From JBECKS01 sp040235395 (lineage in GTDB: Bacteria > Pseudomonadota > Gammaproteobacteria > Pseudomonadales > JBECKS01): DNA of 14,212 bases. A model generated the notes under the pieces. The model was given only the letters and a program-made list of their open reading frames with translations. It was not told the origin of the DNA and ran no database searches. Location: positions 1 through 14,212 of the forward strand of contig JBECKS010000083.1 of NCBI GenBank assembly GCA_040235395.1, read 5' to 3'. The position numbers and the translations under genes are program-made. Shown here piece by piece: positions 1 to 7,373 of the stretch (position 1 is the first letter of the stretch; the number at the start of each line of letters is the position of its first letter).

Positions 1-19
1 GCTTAACAAACTTTAACAT
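1..19 (-). CDS. pilP: PilP N-terminal fragment (type IV pilus inner-membrane lipoprotein), cut by window edge
   Basis: Only the first six codons (MLKFVK) are inside the window. The ATG at 17-19 directly follows the TAG stop of pilO with no spacing. A strong ribosome binding site (GGAGGG on the minus strand) sits inside the last codons of pilO about 6 bases upstream, which supports a real start and translational coupling. The name rests on position: pilP follows pilO in the conserved pilMNOPQ operon. In that family PilP is a lipoprotein linking the PilN/PilO inner-membrane complex to the PilQ secretin. The fragment itself is too short to identify by sequence. Confidence 0.7.
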
Positions 20-661
20 CTATAGCCCTCCCTCATCCTGATAGCGATAAGTCTTGGCATTGATATCCATTTTCAAATTAACACCAATGGCTGTCGTAGT
101 TGACGATGATGAGCCGCCTTTATCTGGAGCAGCATCAATCACAAAATCGTGCAGGGTCACAATACGAGGTAAGGCAGCGACACCGCTAACAAATCCTGCT
201 AAGCCGTGATAACCACCTCTAACTTTTAAATCAATCGGCAATACTGAATAAAATTCCACCTTCTCTTCATTACGCAAATTGATTGAGTCAAATTCAAGAC
301 CAGCACCCAAACCCGTTGCAGTAATATCTTCTAACAAACCTGGCACCTCAGTATCTCTTGGTAGCTGCTTCAATAGCGCAGCATAACTACTATCAAGGTC
401 TTCCATTTGTTTCTTGAATTCTTCAAGGTTGGCCGCCTGAAAAGATTTGCTTTCGTAATCTTTGATTAACTTGCTTTCAGTCTGCTTCTGTTTCTGTAAA
501 TCTTCGAAGACTGGTTGCACCAGAAAATAATTACCGGCAACAAAAACCACAACAAAGACAAGAACAAAAATGGCTACGCGAACAAATAAGGGCCACCCTC
601 CAATATTCTGGGGATCCAGATTCTGAAGCGTCTCCATGAGTTCATTTATATCAAAATTCAC
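20..661 (-). CDS. pilO: Type IV pilus assembly protein PilO
   Basis: PilO is an inner-membrane protein that pairs with PilN and, with PilM and PilP, forms the alignment subcomplex of the type IV pilus machine between the cytoplasmic motor and the PilQ secretin. The 213-residue product has the expected layout: a short cytoplasmic N-terminus, one hydrophobic segment at about residues 28-48, a coiled-coil stretch at about 50-95 rich in K, E and Q, and a C-terminal ferredoxin-like periplasmic domain at about 100-210. A Ser/Thr-rich loop lies near residues 180-190. The start codon is GTG (659-661), preceded on the minus strand by GAGGG at a normal distance. It begins 17 bases after the pilN stop and abuts pilP, so it is co-transcribed. 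Length and order match the family. Confidence 0.95.
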   Translation of the reverse strand: MNFDINELMETLQNLDPQNIGGWPLFVRVAIFVLVFVVVFVAGNYFLVQPVFEDLQKQKQTESKLIKDYESKSFQAANLEEFKKQMEDLDSSYAALLKQLPRDTEVPGLLEDITATGLGAGLEFDSINLRNEEKVEFYSVLPIDLKVRGGYHGLAGFVSGVAALPRIVTLHDFVIDAAPDKGGSSSSTTTAIGVNLKMDINAKTYRYQDEGGL

Positions 662-678
662 GATATCGCCCTCTAAGC

Positions 679-1254
679 CTATACGCCGTCTTCTTCGTTT
701 TCAGTGTTGCGCGCTTCCTGCTGAACAGTCATTTCAAAACGACTTGCCTTTTCCTCACCGTCAGCATCCTTAATGCCTTCAACCTTGACCAGAACTGGAT
801 TCTTGAACCACTCCGAGTCATCGAGATTTCTCATCAGTTTTGAAATCTTGTTATTGGTCTCAGCAATGCCGTACATCTTGTACAGGTTCGCTTTTTTCTC
901 AATCTTGGTGTAGTAAACGCCATCAGGAATCGAGCTGGCGATTGCGCCCATGGAATGAACGATTACCGGGCGATTACCCTGCAGCTCCTGAATCACCTTC
1001 ATACTGTCAACAATCTGGTTTCTTCTTTCCTGCAAAGCTCGAATTTCTTTAATCTTGATTTCCAGCGCAGCAATCTCGCCTTCAACAAATTTATTTCTTT
1101 TTAGCTGATTACTGACTTCATTGCTGTAATAGCCGTAGACACCATAAGCGCAGATTGCGGCAAAAACCGCCACAACAACAACAATCACAATGAATTGTTG
1201 TTGTAATTCTTTTCGGCGTTCTTCTCGCCAGGGGAGTAAGTTAATCTTTGCCAT
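679..1254 (-). CDS. pilN: Type IV pilus assembly protein PilN
   Basis: PilN is a bitopic inner-membrane protein. Its short cytoplasmic tail binds PilM and its periplasmic domain pairs with PilO. The 191-residue product opens with INLLPWRE (residues 4-11), the conserved PilM-binding motif of the family. A transmembrane helix follows at about residues 21-43, then a charged coiled coil at about 50-90 and a small periplasmic alpha/beta domain to about 175, with an acidic tail. The ATG overlaps the pilM stop by one base (TAATG on the minus strand), a classic arrangement for translational coupling. Product and operon position are unambiguous. Confidence 0.96.
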   Translation of the reverse strand: MAKINLLPWREERRKELQQQFIVIVVVVAVFAAICAYGVYGYYSNEVSNQLKRNKFVEGEIAALEIKIKEIRALQERRNQIVDSMKVIQELQGNRPVIVHSMGAIASSIPDGVYYTKIEKKANLYKMYGIAETNNKISKLMRNLDDSEWFKNPVLVKVEGIKDADGEEKASRFEMTVQQEARNTENEEDGV

Positions 1255-2342
1255 TAATCAAAACTCCTCAAGGCCAAACCACAGGCAATCATTAAGGAAG
1301 GCGCATCATTGCTTAGTGCACCAGCACTTACCTTTGAGGATAAGCTCATATCAACGAAAGGGTTTCCTACAATGGTTGATGTACCAACTTTCTGTTCAAC
1401 TAATTCTGCCAAACCAGGAATCGATGCGGTGCCACCTACAAGAACAATATAATCAACGTCATTAAACTGACTCGAGGAAAAGAAAAACTGCAAGGAGCGA
1501 GAGACCTGCTGAACAACGGCTTCCTTGAATGGCTCAAGAACTTCTGTTTCGTAGTCGTCAGGAAGCCCACCCTGTTTTTTTGCAAGACCTGCTTCCTCAA
1601 CCGACAAACCATAACGACGTTGAATTTCTTCCGTAAGCTGCTTACCACCAAACACCTGCTCACGTGTATAAATAGTGCTACCACTATTAATTACACTCAG
1701 TGTTGTCATGGTTGCGCCCACATCAACAATCGCCACGGTGCCATCATCAGCGCCTTCCAACTGATCTGAGATCAGTGAAAAGGCTCTTTCCATTGCATAG
1801 ATTTCAACATCCATGACTTTAGGAACCAGGCCCGCAATCTCGACAGCTTCCTGCTTAACTTCAATCGTTTCGTTACGACAGGCTGCTAATAAAACTTCAA
1901 CTAATTCTGGATGGTTTTCAACTGGACCGACGACATCAAAATCAATACTGACTTCATCCATTTGATAAGGAATATACTGATCAGCTTCAACACGAATCTG
2001 CATTTCCATATCATCTTCGTTAAGCGCTGCATCCATCTCGATGGTTTTGGTAATAACGGCTGAACCAGCAACCGCAACCGCAACGTTTTTTGTGCCAGGC
2101 TTAACGCGGCTGATTAGATTGGAAATTGCAGAACTAACGCCTTCAACATCGTTGATATTTTTCTCAACAACGGCATCAGCAGGCAAAGGCTCCACGCCAT
2201 AGGCTTCCACTCGATACTTATCTCCTTGACGGGATAATTCGAGCAGCTTCACTGAAGTTGAGCTAATATCCAAACCCACTAGAGAGATTGAGCGAGGTCC
2301 AAAAAGGCCTGCTAACTGTGCTTTTATGTCTTCAAATTGCAT
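1254..2342 (-). CDS. pilM: Type IV pilus assembly protein PilM, actin-like ATPase
   Basis: PilM is a cytoplasmic, FtsA/MreB-like nucleotide-binding protein that binds the N-terminal tail of PilN and connects the pilus alignment complex to the motor. The 362-residue product shows the actin-fold signatures: phosphate-1 loop GLDISSTSVKLLEL (23-36), phosphate-2 loop IVDVGATMTTLSV (205-217) and adenosine motif IVLVGGTASIPG (299-310). The length is typical. It is the first gene of the minus-strand pilMNOP operon and faces mrcA across 196 bp, as in Pseudomonas. The ribosome binding site ahead of the ATG at 2340-2342 is weak (GAGACT-like, rather far upstream), although the N-terminus MQFEDIKAQLAGLFG looks right for the family. 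Confidence 0.96.
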   Translation of the reverse strand: MQFEDIKAQLAGLFGPRSISLVGLDISSTSVKLLELSRQGDKYRVEAYGVEPLPADAVVEKNINDVEGVSSAISNLISRVKPGTKNVAVAVAGSAVITKTIEMDAALNEDDMEMQIRVEADQYIPYQMDEVSIDFDVVGPVENHPELVEVLLAACRNETIEVKQEAVEIAGLVPKVMDVEIYAMERAFSLISDQLEGADDGTVAIVDVGATMTTLSVINSGSTIYTREQVFGGKQLTEEIQRRYGLSVEEAGLAKKQGGLPDDYETEVLEPFKEAVVQQVSRSLQFFFSSSQFNDVDYIVLVGGTASIPGLAELVEQKVGTSTIVGNPFVDMSLSSKVSAGALSNDAPSLMIACGLALRSFD

Positions 2343-2538
2343 CTGATTTTGAGTCTCGGAATAAGTAATTTTTCTATTTTTAATATATACTTACACGACA
2401 TTCATACGAGAATACATTAAATAATAACGCAAATACAACTGCTATCTTGCATTTTCAAGCCAATAACTCTCTAAGCAAGCTCAATACTGAATAAGTTGCC
2501 TAAATATCATGCTGTAACTGTTTGATTTTAAAGGGGAA
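2343..2538. promoter_or_regulatory. Divergent promoter region between pilM and mrcA
   Basis: This 196 bp A/T-rich spacer must carry the start signals for both pilMNOP (minus) and mrcA (plus). For pilM the best sigma-70-like candidate reads TTGAAA (minus strand, 2458-2453), a 17-base spacer, then TATTTG (2435-2430); an overlapping TTGTAT / TATTCT pair at 2438-2433 and 2414-2409 is also possible. For mrcA there is an extended -10 candidate, TGC TGTAAC at 2510-2518, with no good -35. The mrcA ribosome binding site AAGGGGAA is at 2531-2538. These are matches by eye to weak motifs; the intergenic position is certain but the exact boxes are not. Confidence 0.35.
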
Positions 2539-5184
2539 ATGATGAATTTTCAAAGGTTTTTCAAATTTTTGGTGAAAATGAGCCTACTTGGCCTTATCTC
2601 GTCCATCCTTATCGTCCTCGGTACTTATATCTACCTGCTTCCTGAAATGCCTGATATTGAAGATTTAAGAGACGTTCATTTTCAGGTACCCCTGCGAATC
2701 TATACCAAAGATGAAAAGCTCATTGCGGAATATGGCGAAAAAAGAAGAACGCCTGTTGAGTTTGAAGACATCCCCGACGCTTTCATCAAAGCATTGCTTG
2801 CAGCAGAAGACCAAAGTTTTTTTGAACACTCTGGTGTTGATTACAAAGGTCTTACCAGAGCCGTTAAATTGATGGTTCAAAATAAAGGATCAATAAAGGG
2901 CGGTGGTGGAAGCACAATCACCATGCAATTAACCCGTGCACTTTTTCTAACTAAAGAAAGAAAATTCAAAAGAAAGTTCAAGGAAATCTTTCTCTCTTAC
3001 AAAATTGAAAATGAACTTAGTAAGCAGGAAATCCTTGAGCTTTATTGCAACCAGATTTATCTAGGCAAACGTGCCTACGGTATTCAGGCAGCAGCGAATG
3101 TTTACTACAACAAGAACATCGATCAATTAAGCATAGCTCAACTCGCCATGATTGCGGGCTTACCAAAAGCACCTGCTACCAACAACCCGGTAAATAGACC
3201 TGAAAAAGCCCTCAAGAGAAGAAACTGGGTACTCAGCAGGATGCACGAACTGAAATTCATTTCGCAGGAACAATATCAACAGGCTGTAAACGAACCTGAC
3301 GAAGCCAAGGATTACGGTCAGTCTTCGGAAGTGGATGCGCCTTACATCGCTGAAATGATTCGACAACAATTGTTTGATCAATATGGTGAGGAAATTTATA
3401 CCGAAGGTTATGTCGCTCACGCTAGCATTCTTTCAAAAGAACAACTTGCTGCTAACAAAGCCGTTATAGAAGGTATCCATGCTTATGATGAAAGACATGG
3501 TTACAAAGGTCCTGTTAAACATGCAGAGATTCCTGAGCTGGAAGCACTGTGGAACACCTATCAAGAGCAACTTCCATTACAGACTTTTCAAAGCTCACAA
3601 ATCATTCAGAACATCATGAAGGATTCAATGGAGCATATCACTCTCGATAAATCCTACAATTTCAAAGCAATCACAGCTGCCATTGAAATCAATGAAATTG
3701 ATTTCAGCACTTACTTTGAAGATGTTAAGAAAAGTCGAAACCTTGAAGCAGCCATCTGCATTCGTGTTGACGAAGAAAACAAACTAGCTGTTTTTGTATT
3801 AAGCGATAAAAGCATTGCGATTGTTCATGAAGAAAACACCTTGTGGGCGATTCCTTATATTGATAACCAGACTGTTGGCGCGGCACCTGAAAAAATTTCA
3901 CAGGTACTAACAGCAGGTGATTTAACTTATTTAAGAAAAATTGAAAATGATGAGTGGCGTCTTTCTCAACTTCCAGAAGTGCAAAGTGCTTTGGTGGCAC
4001 TAAATCCAACTGATGGCGCTGTCATTGCTTTAGTTGGTGGCTATGATTATTCCCTGAGCAAATACAATCGTGCTATCCAAGGTGGGAGGCAGATTGGTTC
4101 CAGCTTTAAACCATTCATCTATACCAAAGCGCTGGAAAGTGGTTTCACTGCAGCAACCATTATTAATGATGCCCCCATTGTTTTCGAGGACTCAGCTCTG
4201 GAAGAAAAATGGAAACCGGAAAATTCTGGTGGTCGTTTCTATGGCCCAACACGTTTTAGACAAGCGCTTTATCTTTCGCGTAATCTGGTGTCGATTCGCG
4301 TCTTAAGTAAAGTGGGTATTGGACCCACCATCGACTCCATGGAGCGTTTTGGTTTTGATAAAACTCAATTACCAAACAACCTTTCCCTTGCTTTGGGTTC
4401 TGCAAGCCTAACGCCTATGCAAGTCACCACTGGCTTCTCAACATTTGCTAATGGCGGCTATCGTATTTATCCCTATTTTCTTGAAAGTGCGCAAAATGGC
4501 GAAGGTGAAACAATCTATAAGGCTAACCCGATTCGCGTTTGTCCAGATTGCCCCGAAGAGAATACTGACGAAGAAAACCCAACGACTGCTGAAAAGGAAA
4601 ACGCTCAAGACCTAGATCAAAACATGGAAAATCCTGCAAGCAAGTCAGATGAAACGCTTGCTATTGATGAAGAGGAAGAAATCAAAATCAGACCCGCTAA
4701 ATCCGTGATTGAGCCCCGCGTTAATTACATCATGGACAGCATACTTGCTGATGTGATTAACCGTGGAACAGGAACTGCCGCACAACAACTTAAAAGAAAT
4801 GATATGCGCGGTAAAACAGGCACTACCAATGATCAATTTGATGCATGGTTTACCGGTTACAACGGCAATATTGTTGCGAGTTCCTGGATAGGATTCGATA
4901 CACCGCAAACCTTGGGACGTGGAGAATATGGAGCTGTAGCAGCACTTCCTGTGTGGTTATCTTTTATGAATGTTGCACTTGAAAATGCTGAAGAAAAAAC
5001 CTTGCCACGCCCTGATAGATTGGTCACCGTTAAAATCAATGCGGAAACCGGCGAGGCGGCTAAGCCCGGTGATCCGAATTCCTTTTTTGAAATTTTCAGG
5101 GAAGAGTTTGCTCCCAAACTCGATACAAAACAGGAAAGCACTTCATCGCAAAGCAATGAAATTGAACCAGGTCAGATTTTCTAA
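2539..5184 (+). CDS. mrcA: Penicillin-binding protein 1A, bifunctional peptidoglycan glycosyltransferase/transpeptidase
   Basis: This class A PBP polymerises lipid II into glycan strands and cross-links them on the periplasmic face of the inner membrane. The 881-residue product has a membrane anchor at about residues 11-33, then a GT51 domain with catalytic Glu90 in AAEDQSFFEH and the GGSTITMQLTR motif (123-133). An OB-like insert lies at about 320-450. The transpeptidase domain has nucleophile Ser521 in GSSFKPF, the SRN motif (580-582) and KTGT (759-762). An acidic insert at about 668-715 begins with CPDC and separates SRN from KTG. Two adjacent ATGs exist (2539 and 2542); the AAGGGG at 2531-2536 is better spaced for the second. 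It is also called ponA in Pseudomonas, where it is likewise divergent from pilM. Confidence 0.96.
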   Translation: MMNFQRFFKFLVKMSLLGLISSILIVLGTYIYLLPEMPDIEDLRDVHFQVPLRIYTKDEKLIAEYGEKRRTPVEFEDIPDAFIKALLAAEDQSFFEHSGVDYKGLTRAVKLMVQNKGSIKGGGGSTITMQLTRALFLTKERKFKRKFKEIFLSYKIENELSKQEILELYCNQIYLGKRAYGIQAAANVYYNKNIDQLSIAQLAMIAGLPKAPATNNPVNRPEKALKRRNWVLSRMHELKFISQEQYQQAVNEPDEAKDYGQSSEVDAPYIAEMIRQQLFDQYGEEIYTEGYVAHASILSKEQLAANKAVIEGIHAYDERHGYKGPVKHAEIPELEALWNTYQEQLPLQTFQSSQIIQNIMKDSMEHITLDKSYNFKAITAAIEINEIDFSTYFEDVKKSRNLEAAICIRVDEENKLAVFVLSDKSIAIVHEENTLWAIPYIDNQTVGAAPEKISQVLTAGDLTYLRKIENDEWRLSQLPEVQSALVALNPTDGAVIALVGGYDYSLSKYNRAIQGGRQIGSSFKPFIYTKALESGFTAATIINDAPIVFEDSALEEKWKPENSGGRFYGPTRFRQALYLSRNLVSIRVLSKVGIGPTIDSMERFGFDKTQLPNNLSLALGSASLTPMQVTTGFSTFANGGYRIYPYFLESAQNGEGETIYKANPIRVCPDCPEENTDEENPTTAEKENAQDLDQNMENPASKSDETLAIDEEEEIKIRPAKSVIEPRVNYIMDSILADVINRGTGTAAQQLKRNDMRGKTGTTNDQFDAWFTGYNGNIVASSWIGFDTPQTLGRGEYGAVAALPVWLSFMNVALENAEEKTLPRPDRLVTVKINAETGEAAKPGDPNSFFEIFREEFAPKLDTKQESTSSQSNEIEPGQIF

Positions 5185-5196
5185 TCTGGTTCAATT
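5160..5196. terminator. Inverted repeat across the mrcA stop codon, possible bidirectional terminator
   Basis: Perfect 11 bp arms, AATTGAACCAG at 5160-5170 and CTGGTTCAATT at 5186-5196, enclose a 15-base loop that contains the mrcA TAA (5182-5184). An alternative fold adds an inner AGATT/AATCT stem with a TTCT loop. The element lies in the 25 bp gap and tail between convergent mrcA and the malic enzyme gene, where a shared terminator would be expected. No long T-run follows on either strand, so it is not a textbook intrinsic terminator and may instead protect the 3' end. Confidence 0.45.
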
Positions 5197-5209
5197 CACT
5201 CATTTAGCT

Positions 5210-6550
5210 TTAACCGGCTATCGCCATTTCCTTACTTAAATGATTTCTACTTTCTGTATCAAAGACCGATTCACAATCCTGCAAGGGATAATGTTTAGGA
5301 TAAGGTAGCGCTGCAACGCCAGAATCAATTGCCGCCTGTGCAACTGCAGAAGGTACATAATGCAACAAACGCGGATCCATGGGCTTCGGAATCAAATATT
5401 CCGGACCAAAGTTTAATACTTCACCATCGTATGCCTTCATCACTTCTTCAGGCACGTCGAGCTTTGCAATATCAGCAATGGCTTTAACCGCAGCAATTTT
5501 CATTTCTTCGTTAATGCAACTTGCACGAACATCAAGCGCACCACGAAAGATAAAGGGAAAACCAAGCACATTGTTAACCTGATTAGGGTAATCACTTCTT
5601 CCCGTTGCAATAATCAAATCATTCCTGATGCTTTTTGCATGCTCAGGTTCAATTTCTGGATCAGGATTCGCAAGCGCAAACACGATAGGGTTTCTTGCCA
5701 TAGAAAGCAGCATGGCGTCTGATAGAAGATTGGCGCCGGAAACACCAATAAATACGTCAGCATTAAACATGGCATCTGCAAGTGTTCTTTTTTCTGTTTC
5801 AATCGCAAAACGTTTTTTATATTCGTTCAGGTCAGTACGCTCTGAATGAATCACCCCCTTGGAATCAAGCATCATGATATTTTCTTTCTTAGCGCCCATG
5901 GAAATCATCAACTCAATGGAAGCAACACCCGCTGCACCCGCACCAAGGCAAACGATTTTTACGTCTTCGATTTTTTTATTTTTTATTTCCAAGGCATTCA
6001 ATAAACCTGCACAGGCAATAATGGCTGTGCCATGTTGATCATCATGAAACACTGGAATATCACACCGTGCTTTCAAGGCTTTTTCAATTTCAAAACACTC
6101 GGGTGCTTTTAAATCTTCCAGATTAATGCCGCCAAAGGTGCAGGAAATATTGGCAACGGTATCGATGAACTCTTGAGAGCTTTTAGCATTCACTTCAATA
6201 TCAAACACATCAATGCCAGCAAAGCGTTTAAACAATACGCCTTTACCTTCCATCACAGGCTTGCTTGCCAAGGCACCAAGATTTCCCAAACCAAGAATTG
6301 CTGTGCCATCACTGATGACAGCGACCAGATTTCCTTTTGCGGTATAGCGGTAAGCCATTTCCGGATTTGCCGCAATTTCCCTAACCGGTTCTGCAACACC
6401 CGGGCTGTAAGCAAGTGCCAGATCCTTTGCGCTTTCCGTTGCTTTGGTCAAACTCATGCTTATTTTGCCAGGACGAGGAAAGGCATGGTAATCCAGCGCC
6501 TGTTGACGAAGTTTCGCGTTACGATTGTTTGTTGTGTTTTCCTGAGTCAT
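5210..6550 (-). CDS. maeB: Malic enzyme (oxaloacetate-decarboxylating malate dehydrogenase), short form
   Basis: Malic enzyme oxidatively decarboxylates L-malate to pyruvate and CO2 in the cytoplasm, normally producing NADPH in this subfamily. The 446-residue product has YSPGVAEP (48-55), the SDGTAILGLGNLG segment (80-92), FHDDQHGTA with metal/substrate acidic residues (168-176), a Rossmann glycine loop GAGAAG (203-208) and ALANPDPEI (292-300). It matches the catalytic part of MaeB but lacks the phosphotransacetylase-like C-terminal domain of E. coli MaeB, so it is the short form seen in Pseudomonas beside ponA. The ATG (6548-6550) is preceded by AAGGGGG at good spacing on the minus strand. 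It converges on mrcA. Cofactor choice (NADP versus NAD) is inferred from family, not proven by sequence. Confidence 0.9.
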   Translation of the reverse strand: MTQENTTNNRNAKLRQQALDYHAFPRPGKISMSLTKATESAKDLALAYSPGVAEPVREIAANPEMAYRYTAKGNLVAVISDGTAILGLGNLGALASKPVMEGKGVLFKRFAGIDVFDIEVNAKSSQEFIDTVANISCTFGGINLEDLKAPECFEIEKALKARCDIPVFHDDQHGTAIIACAGLLNALEIKNKKIEDVKIVCLGAGAAGVASIELMISMGAKKENIMMLDSKGVIHSERTDLNEYKKRFAIETEKRTLADAMFNADVFIGVSGANLLSDAMLLSMARNPIVFALANPDPEIEPEHAKSIRNDLIIATGRSDYPNQVNNVLGFPFIFRGALDVRASCINEEMKIAAVKAIADIAKLDVPEEVMKAYDGEVLNFGPEYLIPKPMDPRLLHYVPSAVAQAAIDSGVAALPYPKHYPLQDCESVFDTESRNHLSKEMAIAG

Positions 6551-6580
6551 AAAACCCCCTTTTCAAAAAAATACAGGAAA

Positions 6581-6605
6581 CAGCACAGCCTTCATGGCGA
6601 TGCTG
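6581..6605 (-). promoter_or_regulatory. Leader hairpin upstream of the malic enzyme
   Basis: On the minus strand the 25 bases form CAGCA, GCC, a 5-base ATGAA loop, GGC, TGCTG, with a 2x2 internal mismatch between the two stems. It ends 31 bases before the ATG. Nine bases after it comes a run of seven T (6571-6565), then the AAGGGGG ribosome binding site. The layout could be a weak attenuator or simply a leader fold. The gap between stem and T-run is too long for a standard intrinsic terminator. Confidence 0.35.
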
Positions 6606-6852
6606 AACCAACTTCAAAATTGAAATGCTTTATGGGCAGTGAAGGTATAAGAGCGTCTTTTTCTACTTACACTTCATGGTAGGACTTTCAGCATCTGTGG
6701 AGAAAACCGAAAGCAAACATCCGACAAGGGGTAACTGTCAGTGATGAGGCTTATCTTAATCAAGGAAGTCGCAATTAACTATGATAAAAAAAGACCAGCC
6801 ATTTCCTTTAATGCAAATAATTCTTTATTCAATAAAAAAGCAACCGGGAAAT

Positions 6853-6880
6853 AAAAAAGGCGCTTCAGGAGCGCCTTTTT
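6853..6880 (-). terminator. Intrinsic terminator of rpmE
   Basis: A stem GGCGCT (6859-6864) / AGCGCC (6870-6875) with a 5-base loop is flanked by A6 (6853-6858) and T5 (6876-6880), giving an 11 bp stem when the A/T pairs are included. On the minus strand it sits about 27 bases after the rpmE stop and is followed by a T-run, which is the standard form. Because of its symmetry it could also stop transcription from the other side. Confidence 0.9.
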
Positions 6881-6906
6881 CTTCATTCTGAAAAATGTTT
6901 ACAGAA

Positions 6907-7125
6907 TTATTTTTTCGTTGAACGAGCGCCACCGAAACGCTTGTTGAACTTATCAATACGACCAGCAGTATCGATAATCTTCTGTTGACCTGTATAAAAA
7001 GGATGGCAGGCAGAACAAATATCTAGTGTGATTTCGCCGCCTAGCGTTGAACGTGTCTTAACTACATTGCCACAGCTGCAAGTAGCAGTAATGTCAGTGT
7101 ATTCTGGATGAATGTCTTTTTTCAT
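6907..7125 (-). CDS. rpmE: 50S ribosomal protein L31, zinc-binding type
   Basis: L31 is a large-subunit protein that contacts the 30S head and stabilises the intersubunit bridge. The 72-residue product starts MKKDIHPEY, as in the family, and carries the four zinc-ligand cysteines of the C+ type: Cys16 and Cys18 (CSC) and Cys37 and Cys40 (CSAC). The start at 7123-7125 is chosen because it gives this conserved N-terminus and because AGGG lies 8 bases upstream on the minus strand. The reading frame stays open upstream to a TTG at 7188, but that extension is not family-like. It is a single-gene unit with its own terminator and is divergent from priA, as in Pseudomonas. The zinc-free paralogue, if present, is not in this window. 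Confidence 0.97.
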   Translation of the reverse strand: MKKDIHPEYTDITATCSCGNVVKTRSTLGGEITLDICSACHPFYTGQQKIIDTAGRIDKFNKRFGGARSTKK

Positions 7126-7194
7126 GTTGAAACCCTGTCTAATGCCGCCACCTAAGCCGAAGCTTGTGTCCTTACCCCTCAAAAACAAGGGGGG
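7126..7194 (-). promoter_or_regulatory. Structured 5' leader of rpmE, candidate L31 autoregulatory leader
   Basis: Reading the minus strand towards rpmE there are two hairpins. The first pairs CCCCTT with GAGGGG (positions about 7192-7175, loop GTTTTT). The second is AAGC-TTCG-GCTT (7165-7154), a stable UUCG tetraloop. A purine-rich stretch with the AGGG ribosome binding site follows. Ribosomal protein leaders upstream of rpmE have been described in Gammaproteobacteria and other groups, and L31 is reported to repress its own mRNA in E. coli. Whether this leader matches the published consensus cannot be judged without a covariance-model search. The remaining spacer to priA (7195-7373) must hold the promoters of both genes, with no strong boxes seen. 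Confidence 0.4.
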
Positions 7195-7373
7195 AATTCC
7201 GCTTTGTTAGGCACCGCATTTCTTGATATAAACGGTTTTAGATTCATTCTTCTGGGAGAGCCCCCGAAAGAGACCGCGCATCATATCAGAGAATTCCTGA
7301 TTGGCAAGGCTTTCGCTTCGGCAACGCAAAGCAGCTCCCAAGCATCACTCAAGAGCTCTTACGCATTACGCCC

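Larger units (their letters stand above)
6551..6906. other. Noncoding spacer between malic enzyme and rpmE
   Basis: These 356 bases separate the malic enzyme start from the rpmE stop, both on the minus strand. I see no convincing coding sequence in either direction. The part nearest rpmE holds a strong hairpin terminator; the part nearest the malic enzyme holds a symmetrical hairpin and a ribosome binding site. The middle (about 6610-6850) must contain the malic enzyme promoter, but I could not find a persuasive -35/-10 pair by eye. In P. aeruginosa, as remembered, two further genes (a hypothetical and a nuclease) lie here; no remnant of them was recognised. Confidence 0.6.

Noticed and set aside
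6173..6682. 169-codon open frame on the plus strand, antisense to the malic enzyme start
   Set aside because: It overlaps a well-supported gene on the opposite strand, its product is Cys/Phe/His-rich with no recognisable domain, and it has no good ribosome binding site.
7126..7188. N-terminal extension of rpmE to a TTG at 7188
   Set aside because: The added residues are not L31-like, and the ATG at 7125 has a proper ribosome binding site and the conserved MKKDIHPEY start. The region folds as a leader instead.
7302..7316. Sigma-54-like GG-N10-GC match upstream of priA
   Set aside because: The -12 element deviates (TCGC for TTGC), no enhancer site is apparent, and priA is not known as a sigma-54 gene. 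Such short matches arise by chance.
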